A DNA stretch of 64,000 nt from Elymus sibiricus (taxonomy: Eukaryota; Streptophyta; Magnoliopsida; Poales; Poaceae): NCBI GenBank assembly GCA_039707655.1, contig CM077671.1, forward strand, positions 371,691,220 through 371,755,219. Direction: 5' to 3'. A program made the translations under genes and the position numbers. The first letter of the stretch is position 1. Each line of letters starts with the position of its first letter. Below the pieces are notes generated by a model. That model worked only from the letters and a program-made list of their open reading frames with translations, ran no database searches and was not told the origin of the DNA. This document shows positions 11,112 through 21,505 of this stretch, piece by piece.

Positions 11112-11555
11112 TATTGGATATTAATCCAAACTTTGTATTAGAGTTGGAAACAAGGTTTCCATCGAGACGTGGCTTACATGCCACATATGTTTACGTGAGC
11201 ATCAAGTACTAGGAGTTCTAGTTTGAATCTGTTTTATATTGATAGGTTAGCTAGCTTCAGACCGGTTTGGTCCCATATATATGTGTGGCCATATACGTTG
11301 TAAACAATACAAGAAAAAGTTAAATAAAAATGACCAGGAACAACATGTACGGCCCTGTTGCAATAAATCACTGGCACTGTGTGTGTCTCTCGTGATTAGC
11401 TGTGAAGAATTGATCAAGCAAAGGGGCTGGACGTACTTGTGTACTAGTGCGTGGCGTAGCCGGATGAGTAGAAACAACAACTTGTTAGCTTTTCCTACGT
11501 GTGCATCATACAAAAGTACTTGAGCTTCGTCGTTGTGATCGCGTTTGTGCCAACA
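11112..11555 (+). repeat. 5' LTR of the gag-only copia element
   Basis: Matches 32583-33038 along its length: ATTAATCCAAACT near the start, GGTTTGGTCCCATATATA in the middle, GTGTGTCTCTCGTGATTAG and GTGATCGCGT near the end. It has a ~26-bp stretch (after CATGCCA) absent from the 3' LTR and lacks a ~40-bp stretch present there. Confidence 0.88.
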
Positions 11556-11556
11556 A

Positions 11557-11569
11557 TTGGTATCTGAGC
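11557..11569 (+). other. Primer-binding site
   Basis: TTGGTATCTGAGC follows the 5' LTR after one base and differs from the plant initiator-Met primer complement TGGTATCAGAGC at one position. Confidence 0.75.
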
Positions 11570-11624
11570 AAAGTTCAAGATCGTTGGGTGAGCACTGTGA
11601 ATGCATGGAGTGGCGATCAAGATC

Positions 11625-12112
11625 ATGGCTGAAAAAGGCGGACGCGTGTTTGTCCAATACTCGATGTTGATGAAGAGTAACTACTCGAATTGGGCGATCA
11701 AGATGAAGGTGTTTTATGCGCGCACAAGGAGTTTGGGATGCGGTGGAGCCGATCGTCTCTAGTAAGGTGGACGACATGATGGATCAGAAGGCGTTGAAGG
11801 TTATCTATCAAAATATCCCAGATGATGTGTTTTCCTTCATTACTAAGAAAAAGACGTCACATGAAGCTTGGGAGGTGATAAAGACGAATCTTCTTGGAGA
11901 CAATCACATCAAGGAGTCGAGGTTGCAAACCCACAAGTCCGAGTTCGAAAGGCTCAAGATGAAGGACACGAAATCAATCATGACTTTGCTCTCCATATGA
12001 AAACCATCGCCAATGGGATACATGGGCTTGGAGAAAAGTTCGATGAGCCAACTGCCGTCAAGAAAATCCTTCGATCTGTTCCATCAAAGTTTCTCTAGAT
12101 TGCATCTGCCAT
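11625..12112 (+). pseudogene. Copia-type gag, 5' part, frameshifted
   Basis: From ATG 11625 the frame reads MAEKGGRVFVQYSMLMKSNY, then NWAIKMKVF, then shifts near 11713 to GVWDAVEP and the gag core (KALKVIYQNIPDDVFSFI; SHEAWEVIKTNLLGD; LQTHKSEFERLKMKD), and shifts again near 11990 before GIHGLGEKF and VKKILRSVP. This order is that of the UBN2 / copia gag-polypeptide family, the capsid-forming part. A stop lies at 12096-12098. CACTA element 2 interrupts it at 12113; it resumes at 31872. Confidence 0.82.
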
Positions 12113-12325
12113 CACTAGTAGAAAACGGGCCATCAATCCCGGTTCCAGAGGCCCTTTAGTCCCGGTTTTGCAACCGGGACTAAACGATGGGGACTAATGC
12201 CCTCCACTTTTAGTCCCGGTCGTGTTACGAACTGGGCCTAAAGGTGCTCCACGTGGCCGCCACGGGGCACCGAGGCAGGAGGACCTTTAGTCCCGGTTCG
12301 TGACACGAACCGGGAAAAAAAGGTA
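12113..12325 (-). repeat. 3' subterminal repeats of CACTA 2
   Basis: TTTAGTCCCGGTT and its inverse recur about seven times directly inside the terminus, with spacing and order like 9697-9900 of element 1. Confidence 0.85.
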
Positions 12326-12680
12326 GCCACGCGTCAGCACCTGCCAGGTGCTGGTTTTTTTTTGGAAGGAGGGGTTATGGGTTTTGGAGGGTTTCATATT
12401 GTGTTTCCCCTTTTCTTTTTGTGTTTACTCTTCAATTCTTTTACATTTAGGGTTTCATTTTTATTTTATGTTTTCCATTCAACTTGACGCTAGCTACTAC
12501 ATATAGCAATGAAGGAACCATTAATTACACAACATCGTCATGAACATATAGAGAGAAGTGTGACCTCTCTTTCTCCGTGCTTGGTCTAACAATAAGTTTT
12601 CATATATATATTCGACGCTACTACATATAGTACACGATCATGCATATATATAATATAACATCTCTTACAATCCCTAATAT
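12326..12680. other. 3' non-coding region of CACTA 2
   Basis: AT-rich sequence beyond the stop codon of the Ulp1-type gene; includes the trailer and TATATA runs. Nothing else recognised. Confidence 0.5.
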
Positions 12681-14594
12681 CTAATTACCAAGATCGCATC
12701 GGAAATCCCGATGGTATTCTCCGTCTTCGGGTATGACATGCTCAACAAATAATCCCGCCAACTCCTCTTGAATTGCTCGTATGCGATCAGTTGGTAGGAG
12801 TTCGTCCCGCTTCTGCCAGATCTAATTTAAAGAAGGGGGTCAATATATATATCAGGAAATGAAACTCAACACAATTGATGGTAATAAAATATAAATGTGA
12901 ATATTGTTTGCGTACTTCAAATTGTTCTAAAGATATGCCCCGCTCAGAGGTCGAGTGGCGAATGAACTCGCAAACGTAGTATGCACATAAATTAGTCCCG
13001 GGTGCCTGCCACAAGCACTTTACGAGAATAGAGTTCAATCAAAATGATAATCAAGCATGATAATGGTATTGAAACTAGAATCAATGAGAGATGCGCGGTA
13101 CTAGCTAGTAGTACTTACTTTGGGGGTGTAAAAATCACAGCTCCTTTTTCCAGTCACCAACAATCTGGTTGGTGAACCTTTTCCAAACCCTGTCCGGCAA
13201 AGAAAATGATTACTTGATATCAGGAAATGAACGAAAGTTGCCGATATGGTGCGATAATGATTGAACTTACTTCTGAAGCATTTGACTCATGTCCGTCCAC
13301 TCCTTAGGGTCTTTACGTCTCGAGTCCAACACAATTACTTGTCCCTCGTCAAGCTGAATGGCTAGCAGAATAAAATGAAACCTGCGCACGCATAACTCAT
13401 TAATTGCACTTAACCTCGAGTAAGCGAAACAAAATGTGCACAAGATAGTAACACTCACTTGAAGTTCTAAGGAAATAGTATTTCCCTTCTGTTTTGTTGT
13501 CCAAGTAAAGCCTTTAGCAAGTTTTTCTCTGTTTCATTGAGATTTTTTTTAACGTATGTTCATTTATGTTATCTGGGTTAATGAACCCAATGTCATAGAT
13601 TTGTTGTTGTCTGCATTCGAGGATCTTCAATCTGCATAATATAGTATGAGGATAATTATACATGTAATGAACGAGCTGAGCTAGAGACTTAATATAGAAA
13701 AATACTTACAGACAATAGCAACTGACGATAGTTTTGTCGAGGGCAGCTTGATTGTATAACTAAAAAAATTCTTCAAATTCAACGAACAACGCCTGTTCTC
13801 CATTGAAGAAGTGCTCATTTTTTATTCCCACAAAGATATTGGCGGTCCCGTCCTTGCAGGTTTTCAAGTACCATTCATGCAAGTGTCGCATCATCGTTGG
13901 TAGACGCGGGAGCTCCTCACGTCTGACGAGAGGCTTCCCGTGCTCGTATCTTAAGGCTTCTATACCTCAGCCTTTTCGAACTGTACCAAATCGTCTAAGT
14001 AATCAGCAAGAGTGATATTAAGACCACCAGCCGCTATCTCCGGATCATTAGCGATATCGGTAAACACCTTGAGCGGGGGGCACAATTGATTTTCTTGTTC
14101 GCCGAGCTGGGGAATTGTTTTCCCACTTCTTGCACCACTGCTACTTAAGCTTCCCGACCGCTTCGCTTGACCAAATGTCTTTTCAATACAACGGTCCTAG
14201 TTTGATTGCGGTGAAGGCGGTGGTGGTCGCCTAAGGGCATCCAGACATCGCTTCGCTTTTACCGGATCTACTTTCTCCTTTGGAGGTGGACGTTTCGGTG
14301 CAAGCTGGCATTTCACATCGGCAGCCACTCAGTCCCGTCGTAGGGTAACTTGGGAGGAGCCTTCTTGACGCTTGGGCCTGCTCTGGATTTCTTCGTTGTT
14401 ATATTGCTGCTAGTCGCCGGAGCGGCGACGGCTCTCTTCCGCCGTTGCTGAGGCGGCGGAGTAGTCGGAGTCCGCTGACGCGGCGGAGGAGGCGGAGTCC
14501 GCTGATGCGGCGGAGACATGAGCTGAGGCGGAGGAGGATTCTGCTGAGGGGCCTCCTCCGGCTGAGTCTGCTGAGGGGCCTCCTCAGGCTGAGT
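12681..14594 (-). pseudogene. Ulp1-like (C48) cysteine protease half of CACTA ORF2
   Basis: Multi-exon continuation of the frame at 14595-16342. From high to low coordinate: a Pro-rich stretch, LDALRRPPPPSPQSN (~14210), LADYLDDLVQFEKAE (~14000), RRFHFILLAIQLDEGQVIVL then DSRRKDPKEW (13267-13390), VWKRFTNQIVGDWKKEL (~13170), LWQAPGTNLCAYYVCEFIR (12916-13020), and a last exon 12681-12819 ending GEYHRDFRCDLGN. The His (HFILL), Asp (VLDSR), Gln (WQAPG) and Cys (NLCAYY) of the SUMO-protease-type active site are all present. Damage includes a TGA after DWKKEL, a TAG after PSPQSN, and a frame change near 14325. Such protease modules are common in plant CACTA and MULE elements; their role there is uncertain. 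Confidence 0.72.
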
Positions 14595-16342
14595 CTACTG
14601 AGGGGCCTCCTCCGTCTGAGCCTGCTGAGGCTTCGTCCAGTTTGGAAGCACGATGTTTTCCTTTCTCCATAGAATTGTAGTCCTTAGGGCATTTATCAGA
14701 CGAGTCTCCCCTTCACCTGTAGGGTACTCAAGGTCCAGATCCTCAAATCCGTTGGAAACTTCATCCACCCCGACAATAGCATAGCCATTTGGAATCGGAT
14801 TGCAATGGAAAGTTCCATCAGGTGCAGGAGGTAAGACATAGCCGACCGCCACCTTCAAGGTTAGGTTATGGCATTTCGCAATTAGCTCACAATGTTCCCT
14901 CGCCGTGATACCATCCACGGGGTAGCGAGGAGCCATGATATCAGGCTGAACGAGCTTTGTGGAAGCCATGCTGCTTTTCCGTTGAGATGGTGCGGTAGCT
15001 TCGTGGGCAGTATCGAATGAAGGATCTTCGTGCTGCTGAGATGGTGGGCCGGTAATAGCTCGCTGACTTGCCTCTAACAACGCTAATCTTTCTTCCATCT
15101 TCTGCATCTGATTTGCTTCCTCTCTCTTCTTTCTCCCTCGGCTTCTATAATCAGTGTTGTCCGCAAACCCATACTTCCACGGAACGGAGCCTGATGTGCC
15201 TCTAGTTCGTCCAGGGTGTTCAGGATTCCCAAGGGCCTTTGACAACATGTCCTTCTCTTTGTCGGGATGGAACCTCCCTTCCTGCACTTCCTTGATTGCT
15301 GCAAAAATCATTTTGACGGGTGTCTCAAGTTGAGCTTTCGTGAAAACACACTTCCCTGTTTCTGGGTCCAAAGTTCCCCCATGCCTGAAGAACCAAGTCC
15401 TACACCGATCGGGCCAGTTCAATGTCGCTGGTTGGACCTCTTTAGCAAGCAGGTCGTTCTCAGCTTTGTCCCACGTAGGCCGGGCAACATTGTAGCCATC
15501 TGACCCCGTAACATGGTGATACTTCTTCTTTGCAGCATTTATCTTATTTGTCTGTGACCTTTTCTTACCTTTCTCTGATTTCTTGTACGCCACAAATGCG
15601 GGCCAGTGATCTTTTATCTTCGTATATTGACCGGTGAATTCTGGAGTCTCGTCTTTCTCGACAAACTTTTTGTTCAATAGTTTCTTCCAGTTCTTGAATA
15701 GTTCTGCCATCTTTTTAAGAGCAAACGCCTTGACTTTTTGTTGTATAACTGGGTTATTTATATCCTCCTCTGGCGGTAGGCTGAAATTTGTCATCAGCGA
15801 GGTCCAAAGGTCATCTTTCTGTCTATCGTCCACATAAGAAACTTCACCGTCCTTCTTCTTATTCCATTCTTGGATGTTGATCGGGATGCTATCCCTAACA
15901 ATAACTCCGCACTGATGTATAAATTTGTCATCTGGAGCGACTTCTTCGATGGTGAACCTTTCATCCTTATCCAACCTTTTCTTCGTGCCTCGTCTCGTTA
16001 CAAAAGTTTGTCTCGATCCGGAGGACTAAAAGAAGAAAGAAGCGTTAATATATGTACATACAAAACAATTAATGCATCTAATCAGCAAAGGCTTAATTAA
16101 TATATATATACCTCGCCGGAGTTTGCAACAGTTAAGGCTCCAACATCGGCGGAGCCATCATCTCCTTCCTCCTCCATTCGATCACCGGAGCCATCATCTC
16201 CTCCCTCCTCCATTCGATCATCGGGGCCGTCATCCTCTCTTCCATCACCATCGGTGTCGTTGGGAAACGACAAGATATCATCATCACCTCCGTTGCGGAT
16301 TATATCCCCCAACAACTCTTCTTTTTCTAAGTCTCTGTCCAT
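14595..16342 (-). pseudogene. CACTA ORF2 N-terminal part (plant transposase, Ptta/En-Spm type)
   Basis: Exon 1 spans 16342-16112 (ATG at 16342, acidic, ends ANSGE before GTATAT). Exon 2 starts at 16025 after TTTTAG and continues in frame (SSGSRQTFVTRRGTKKRLDK). Motifs typical of the Transposase_24 / Ptta-En-Spm family follow: WTSLMTNFSLP, KKMAELFKNWKKLLNKKF, KDHWPAFVAYKKSEKGKK, WDKAENDLLA and RTWFFRHGGTLDPETGKCVF, then a coiled coil ending ALLEASQRAI. A CAG-to-TAG change at 14595-14597, inside repeated EEAPQQTQP units, stops the frame; the next units still encode CAG. The protein likely binds element ends or chromatin in the autonomous parent. Confidence 0.78.
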
Positions 16343-16600
16343 AGTTTCTGCAAATATCACAACATGGCAATATACAACCATGAGAGATGGATTAGTGGCA
16401 AACATAGACCTAATCACAACAATTAATCATATGCATATCACATCATGCAAAGTTGACAAGTTTTATAACATTCAGTTTCAGACGATCGTCGAGGACTCCT
16501 CCCCCTCATGTCCGATGAGTCATCCTATCTTTCGGGAGAGGATACTATGCGGACGATCTTTTGCCTATCGTCTGACGTGCAAATCATGTTTTCATATGCC
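16343..16600 (-). other. Intron or leader upstream of ORF2
   Basis: Between the ORF2 start and the minisatellite. No coding signal seen; probably intron of the second transcription unit. Confidence 0.4.
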
Positions 16601-16603
16601 TCA

Positions 16604-17046
16604 AAATCAAAGTTATCGGGGTTATGTTTTAACGACCCCCCCCCCCATGTCGAAGTTATCGGGGTTATGTTTTAATGACCCCCCCTCATGTCTAAGTTAT
16701 CGGGGTTATGTTTGAACGACCCCCCCCTCATGTCGAAGTTATCGGGGTTATGTTTTAACGACCCCCCCTCATGTCGAAGTTATCGGGGTTATGTTTTAAC
16801 GACCCCCTCATGTCGAAGTTATCGGGGTTATGTTTTAACGACCCCCCCTCATGTCAAAGTTATCGGGGTTATGTTTTAACGACCCCCCCCTCTCATGTCG
16901 AATTTATCGGGGTTATGTTTTAACGACCCCCCTCATGTCGAAGTTATCGGGTTTATGTTTTAACGACCCCCCCCCTCATGTCAAAGTTATCGGGGTTATG
17001 TTTTAACGACCCCCCTCATGTCGAAGTTATCGGGGTTATGTTTTAT
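16604..17046 (-). repeat. ~40-bp minisatellite with poly-C spacer, 11 copies
   Basis: Eleven units begin AAGTTATCGGGGTTATGTTT, then TAACGA, a C-run of 5 to 12 bases, and TCATGTCG. Units differ mainly in C-run length. It lies between the GC-rich leader exon and ORF2 in the inferred intron of the minus-strand unit; element 1 lacks it. Confidence 0.92.
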
Positions 17047-17279
17047 TCATACATGTTACAAACTAAGTGTCACACAAAAGATATTGTTACAAACTTCATG
17101 TTACAAACTAAGTGTCACACATAACAAACTTCGTGCATGTTACAAATTAACTAAGTGTCACGTAACAAACTTCACATAACAAATTAACTATTTTTCTACC
17201 CCAAATGCATATACTAAGCAATCATAAAAGATATATGTATATGTAAATTTTTCTATTTTTCTTGATTTTTTTTCTTTCT
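17047..17279. other. AT-rich spacer with short direct repeats
   Basis: ACAAACTTCATGTTACAAACTAAGTGTCAC-type phrases recur three times. Probably intron sequence. No gene is seen. Confidence 0.4.
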
Positions 17280-17830
17280 AGATGCATCAGGCCGGGGCGG
17301 CAGCGGCTCACAGCGGGGGCGGCGAGGGCTCGTGGACGACGATGAGGACGGGCTCTCGGGGGTGCGGCGATGCTCGGGGAGGTTCGGCCGGCGACGAGGA
17401 GCTAGCGGGCGGAGTCGGGGCAGGGCACGGGGACGGCGTCGGGGGCGGCGACGGGGGCGGCGACGAGGAGCGGGCTCGGGGAGGTCCGGCCGGCGACGAA
17501 GGCGGGCTCGGGGACGGCGTCGGGGCAGGGCACGAGGACGGCGTCGGGGGCGGCGACGGGGGCGGCGACGAGGAGCGGGCTCGGGGAGGTCCGGCCGGTG
17601 ACGAGGGCGGGCTCGGGGACGGCGTCGGGGCAGGCACGGGGACGGCGTCGGGGGCGGCGTCGGGGCAGGGCAAGGGGACGGCGTCGGGGGCGGCGACGGG
17701 AGCGGCAATGAGGAGCGGGCTTGGGGAGGCGACGATGAGGTTCGGCAGCCTGGCGGCGTCGAGGTGGTCGTCGGCGCCGTCGAGGGAGAGGAGGAGATCG
17801 AAAACTGCAGATGAATTTTCGAAAATGTCC
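17280..17830 (-). repeat. GC-rich leader exon with expanded repeats (CACTA 2 second unit)
   Basis: On the minus strand this matches 6895-7120 of element 1 but is more than twice as long, through duplication of a ~100-bp block built of GTCGCCGCCCCCGACGCCGT units. Both strands are open for 120-180 codons only because the sequence is low complexity. It lies just downstream of the minus-strand TATA box at 17838-17850. Confidence 0.6.
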
Positions 17831-17837
17831 TAAGTCC

Positions 17838-17850
17838 CGCTTATATACCC
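17838..17850 (-). promoter_or_regulatory. TATA box of second CACTA 2 transcription unit
   Basis: Minus strand reads GGGGTATATAAG, the same as in element 1 (6881-6892), between the internal palindromes and the GC-rich leader. Confidence 0.6.
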
Positions 17851-17855
17851 CACCC

Positions 17856-18160
17856 TTTAGTCCCGGTTGGTATCTCCAACCGGGACTAAAGGCCCCCCTT
17901 TAGTCCCGGTTGGAGCTACCAACCGGGACTAAAGGTGAATTTCACCAGGCGAAAGGGCGGGAAACCCAGGCCTTTAGTCCCGGTTGGTGGTTCGGACAGG
18001 GACAAAAAGGGGGCCTTTAGTGCCGGTTGTATCCACCAACCGGGACTAAAGGCCTGTTCCTGGCACGACCGAGGCCGGAGCGGTGGAAATTTAGTCCCAC
18101 CACGCTTGGCGAGAGGCGCTCGCAGTGGTTTATAAGCCCTGCTACCGCTGCCCTCTCGAG
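17856..18160. repeat. Internal TTTAGTCCCGGTT palindrome cluster of CACTA 2
   Basis: Six or more copies of the subterminal motif in both orientations, with the GGTGAATTTCA...GGGCGGGAA block also found at 6795-6840. It corresponds to 6590-6876 of element 1. Confidence 0.8.
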
Positions 18161-18639
18161 CTCCTCTCTAATGCAGGCTTTGTAGGCCTAACGTTCCTCT
18201 CTTGCCTGTTGGGTCTACTTGCCCCGCGGGCCTGCATCCTGGCCCATGTATAGTTGGGTTTCTAGTCGTATGCAGGCCATGGTGGCCTAGTAGGCGGGCA
18301 TTTTTTTATTTTTTGCAAAATTATATTTTGATCATAACTAGAGGTTTATAAAAGCTTTTTAGTTGATTCTTTTTGCTATTGAAGAATATTATAGTTTTGT
18401 TTTAGTTGATCATAACAAAATATTATAATTGATTCTTTTTAGTTGATTCCTTTTGCTATTGGAGTTTTATAAAAGCCTTTTAGTTTGCTATTAAAGTTTT
18501 TAACAAACAATACTTTATGAAAATTCTTTTTGCTATTAAAGTTTTTTTAACAAAAAATAGTTTGATAATTTTAGTTGCACAAATTTAATATAATTTTAAG
18601 TTAATTTCACCCACATGTGCTATTTTTCATGCATTTAAT
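18161..18639. other. Spacer with AT-rich degenerate repeats
   Basis: The first ~140 bp are GC-balanced with no recognisable feature; the rest repeats TTTTTGCTATTGAAG / TTTTTAGTTGATTC phrases, as in the spacer after the array of element 1 (6200-6350). Confidence 0.45.
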
Positions 18640-21196
18640 GATTTATTTTGAGCTAAACAACCCTGAATTTGAAAAGCACTGCAAATGAACTCTGAAAATG
18701 TTGAAACTTGGCATGGCATCATAATTTCACCCACATAGCATGTGCTAAAAGGTTTAGAGGGTTACGGCAAAAACTGGATGCTCTTCGTGTACAAGACTGG
18801 ACAATCTCATTCGAAGTATCAGGGTTTCGGACGAAAACTCATCTATTACAAAGGGATTTCATTTTTTAACATATTTTAAATCCAGACTTTTTGTGCATTC
18901 AATATGCACCATGCAAAGCCACATCATAAATTTTCAACCCTTTTCCGACTTCATTTGCTATTTTTAATTCATTTAATGATTTATTTTGAGCTAAACGACC
19001 CTGAATTTGAAAAGCACTGCAAATGAACTCTGAAAAGTTTGAAACTTGGCATGGTATCATAATTTCACCAACATAGCATGTGCTAAACAGTTTAGAGGGT
19101 TACGGCAAAAACTGGATGCACTTCATGTACAAAACTGGACAATCTCTTTCGAAGTATGAGGGTTTCACACAAAAACTCATCTTTTACAAAGGGATTTCAT
19201 TTTTTTAACATATTTTAAATCTAGACTTTTTGTGCGTTCAATATGTAGCATGCAAAGCCACATCATCAATTTTCAACCCTTTTCCGACTTCATTTGCTAT
19301 TTTTCATCCATTTAATGATTTATTTTAGGCTAAACAACCCTGAATTTGAAAAGCACTGCAAATAAACTCTGAAAAGGTTGAAACTTGGCATGGTATCATA
19401 ATTTCACCCACATAGCATGGGCTAAAAGGTTTAGAGGGTTACGGTAAAAACTGGATGCACTTCGTGCACAAAACTGGACAATCTCTTTCGAAGTGTGAGG
19501 GTTTCGGACGAAAACTCATCTATTACAAAGGGATTTCATTTTTTTAACATTTCTTAAATCCAGACTTTTTGTGCGTTCAATATGCACCATGCAAAGCCAC
19601 ATCATCAATTTTCAACCCTTTTCCGACTTCATTTGCTATTTTTAATGCATTTAATGATTTATTTTGAGCTAAACGACCCTGAATTTGAAAAGCACTGCAA
19701 ATGAACTCTGAAAAGGTTGAAACTTGGCATGGTATCATAATTTCACCCACATAGCTTGTTCTAAAAGGTTTACAGGGTTACGGCAAAAACTGGATGCACT
19801 TCGTGTACAAAACTGGACAATCTCTTTCGAAGTATCAGGGTTTCGGACGAAAACTAATCTATTACAAAGAGATTTCATTTTTTTAAACATATTTTAAATC
19901 CAGACTTTTTGTGCATTCAATATGCACCATGAAAAGCCACATCATCAATTTTCAACCCTTTTTTGACTTCATTTGCTATTTTTCATGCATTTCATGATTT
20001 ATTTTGAGCTAAACGACCCTGAATTTGAAAAGCACTGTAAATGAACTCTGAAAAGGTTGAAACTTGGCATGGTATCATAATTTCACCCACATAGCATGTG
20101 CTAAAAGGTTTAGAGGGTTACGACAAAAACTGGATGAACTTCGTGTACAAAACTGGACAATCTTTTTCGAAGTATCAGGGTTTCGGACGAAAACTCATCT
20201 ATTACAAGGGATTTCATTTTTTTAACCTATTTTAAATCCAGACTTTTTGTGCGTTCAATATGCACCATGGAAAGCCACATCATCAATTTTCAACCCTTTT
20301 TTGATTTCATTTGCTATTTTTCATGCATTTAATGATTTATTTTGAGCTAAACGACTCTGAATTTGAAAAGCACTGCAAATGAACTCCGAAAAGGTTGAAA
20401 CTTGGCATGGTATCATAATTTCACCCACATAGCATGTGCTAAAAGGTTTATACGGTTACGGCAAAAACTGGATGCTCTTCGTGTACAAAACTGGACAATC
20501 TCTTTCGAAGTATTAGAGTTTCGGATGAAAACTCATCTATTACAAAGGGATTTCATTTTTTAACATATTTTAAATCCAGACTTTTTGTGCATTCAATATG
20601 CACCATGCAAAGCCACATCATCAATTTTCAACCTTTTTCCGACTTCATTTGCTATTTTTCATGCATTTAATGATTTATTTTGAGCTAAACGGCCCTGAAT
20701 TTGTAAAGCACTGCAAATAAACTCTGAAAATGTTAAAACTTGGCATGGTATCATAATTTCACCCATATGACATGTGCTAAAAGGTTTAGAGGGTTACGAC
20801 AAAAACTGGATGCACTTTGTGTACAAAACTGGACAATCTCTTTCGAAGTATCGGGGTTTCGAACGAAAACTCATCTATTACAAAGGGATTTCATTTTTTT
20901 AACATATTTTAAATCCAGACTTTTTGTGCGTTCAATATGCACCATGCAAAGTCACATCATCAATTTTCAACCCTTTTCCAACTTTATTTGCTATTTTTTC
21001 ATGCATTTAATGATTTATTTTAAGCTAAACGACCCTGAATTTGAAAAGCACTGCAAATGAACTCTGAAAAGGTTGAAACTTGGGATGGTATCATAATTTC
21101 ACCCACATAGCATGTGCTAAAACTTTTAGAGGGTTACGGCAAAACTGGATGCACTTCGTGTACAAAACCGGACAATGTCTTTCGAAGTATGAGGGT
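18640..21196 (-). repeat. ~340-bp tandem array in CACTA 2, about 7.5 copies
   Basis: Eight occurrences of a GAGGGTTACGGCAAAAACTG landmark at ~340-bp spacing (about 18755, 19096, 19436, 19779, 20117, 20455, 20797, 21131). The unit is the reverse complement of the 339-bp unit at 5075-6199. Copies differ by scattered substitutions; no coding function is apparent. Confidence 0.92.
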
Positions 21197-21214
21197 GCCT
21201 GGATACAAGTTCAT
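21197..21214 (-). other. Deletion junction that removed TNP2 from CACTA 2
   Basis: Reading the minus strand, the sequence follows element 1 through the splice acceptor and the first two TNP2 codons (ATGAAC, 21214-21209), passes about 11 bases of filler, and enters the ~340-bp array. In element 1 over 3.3 kb of TNP2 lies between these points. Confidence 0.78.
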
Positions 21215-21442
21215 CTGCGTGCATTATATAATTAACTATATCAAAAAACCATTACAGAACATCATGAATAGATAAATGACCAAATTAATACAAGTTCATC
21301 ATCACATTAAAACCAAAGTACAGTAGTGATCAAATGTTATTACTAAAAAAATAAATACATAAACTTCATACGTAGTTCTCATAGAACAACATACATCTCT
21401 CTAAAGCATCTAATTAAAACATATATTGAAACTAACATACAA
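21215..21442 (-). other. Intron of the CACTA 2 leader
   Basis: Reverse complement of 1600-1764 of element 1 (AGTAATAACATTTGATCACT and so on), non-coding. Confidence 0.7.
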
Positions 21443-21503
21443 CTATGTATAAAATTCAAATGCAACAATAAATGGAATCAAAATCGCAACTAAGGTAACA
21501 ATT
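21443..21503 (-). pseudogene. C-terminal end of CACTA coiled-coil protein
   Basis: Reads VTLVAILIPFIVAFEFYT then TAG (21443-21445): a short hydrophobic, probably membrane-spanning or buried tail. It continues the frame at 30619-30912, from which it is separated by the inserted TG...CA element. Confidence 0.65.
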
Positions 21504-21505
21504 TG

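Noticed and set aside
16604..17046. CRISPR-like regular repeats
   Set aside because: Repeats are tandem with no unique spacers, in plant nuclear DNA; a minisatellite.
17282..17833. 183-codon Gly/Asp-rich plus-strand frame and Pro/Arg-rich minus-strand frames
   Set aside because: All derive from the repeated GGCGGCGACGGGG unit; the equivalent region in element 1 has a different repeat structure and does not conserve a protein.
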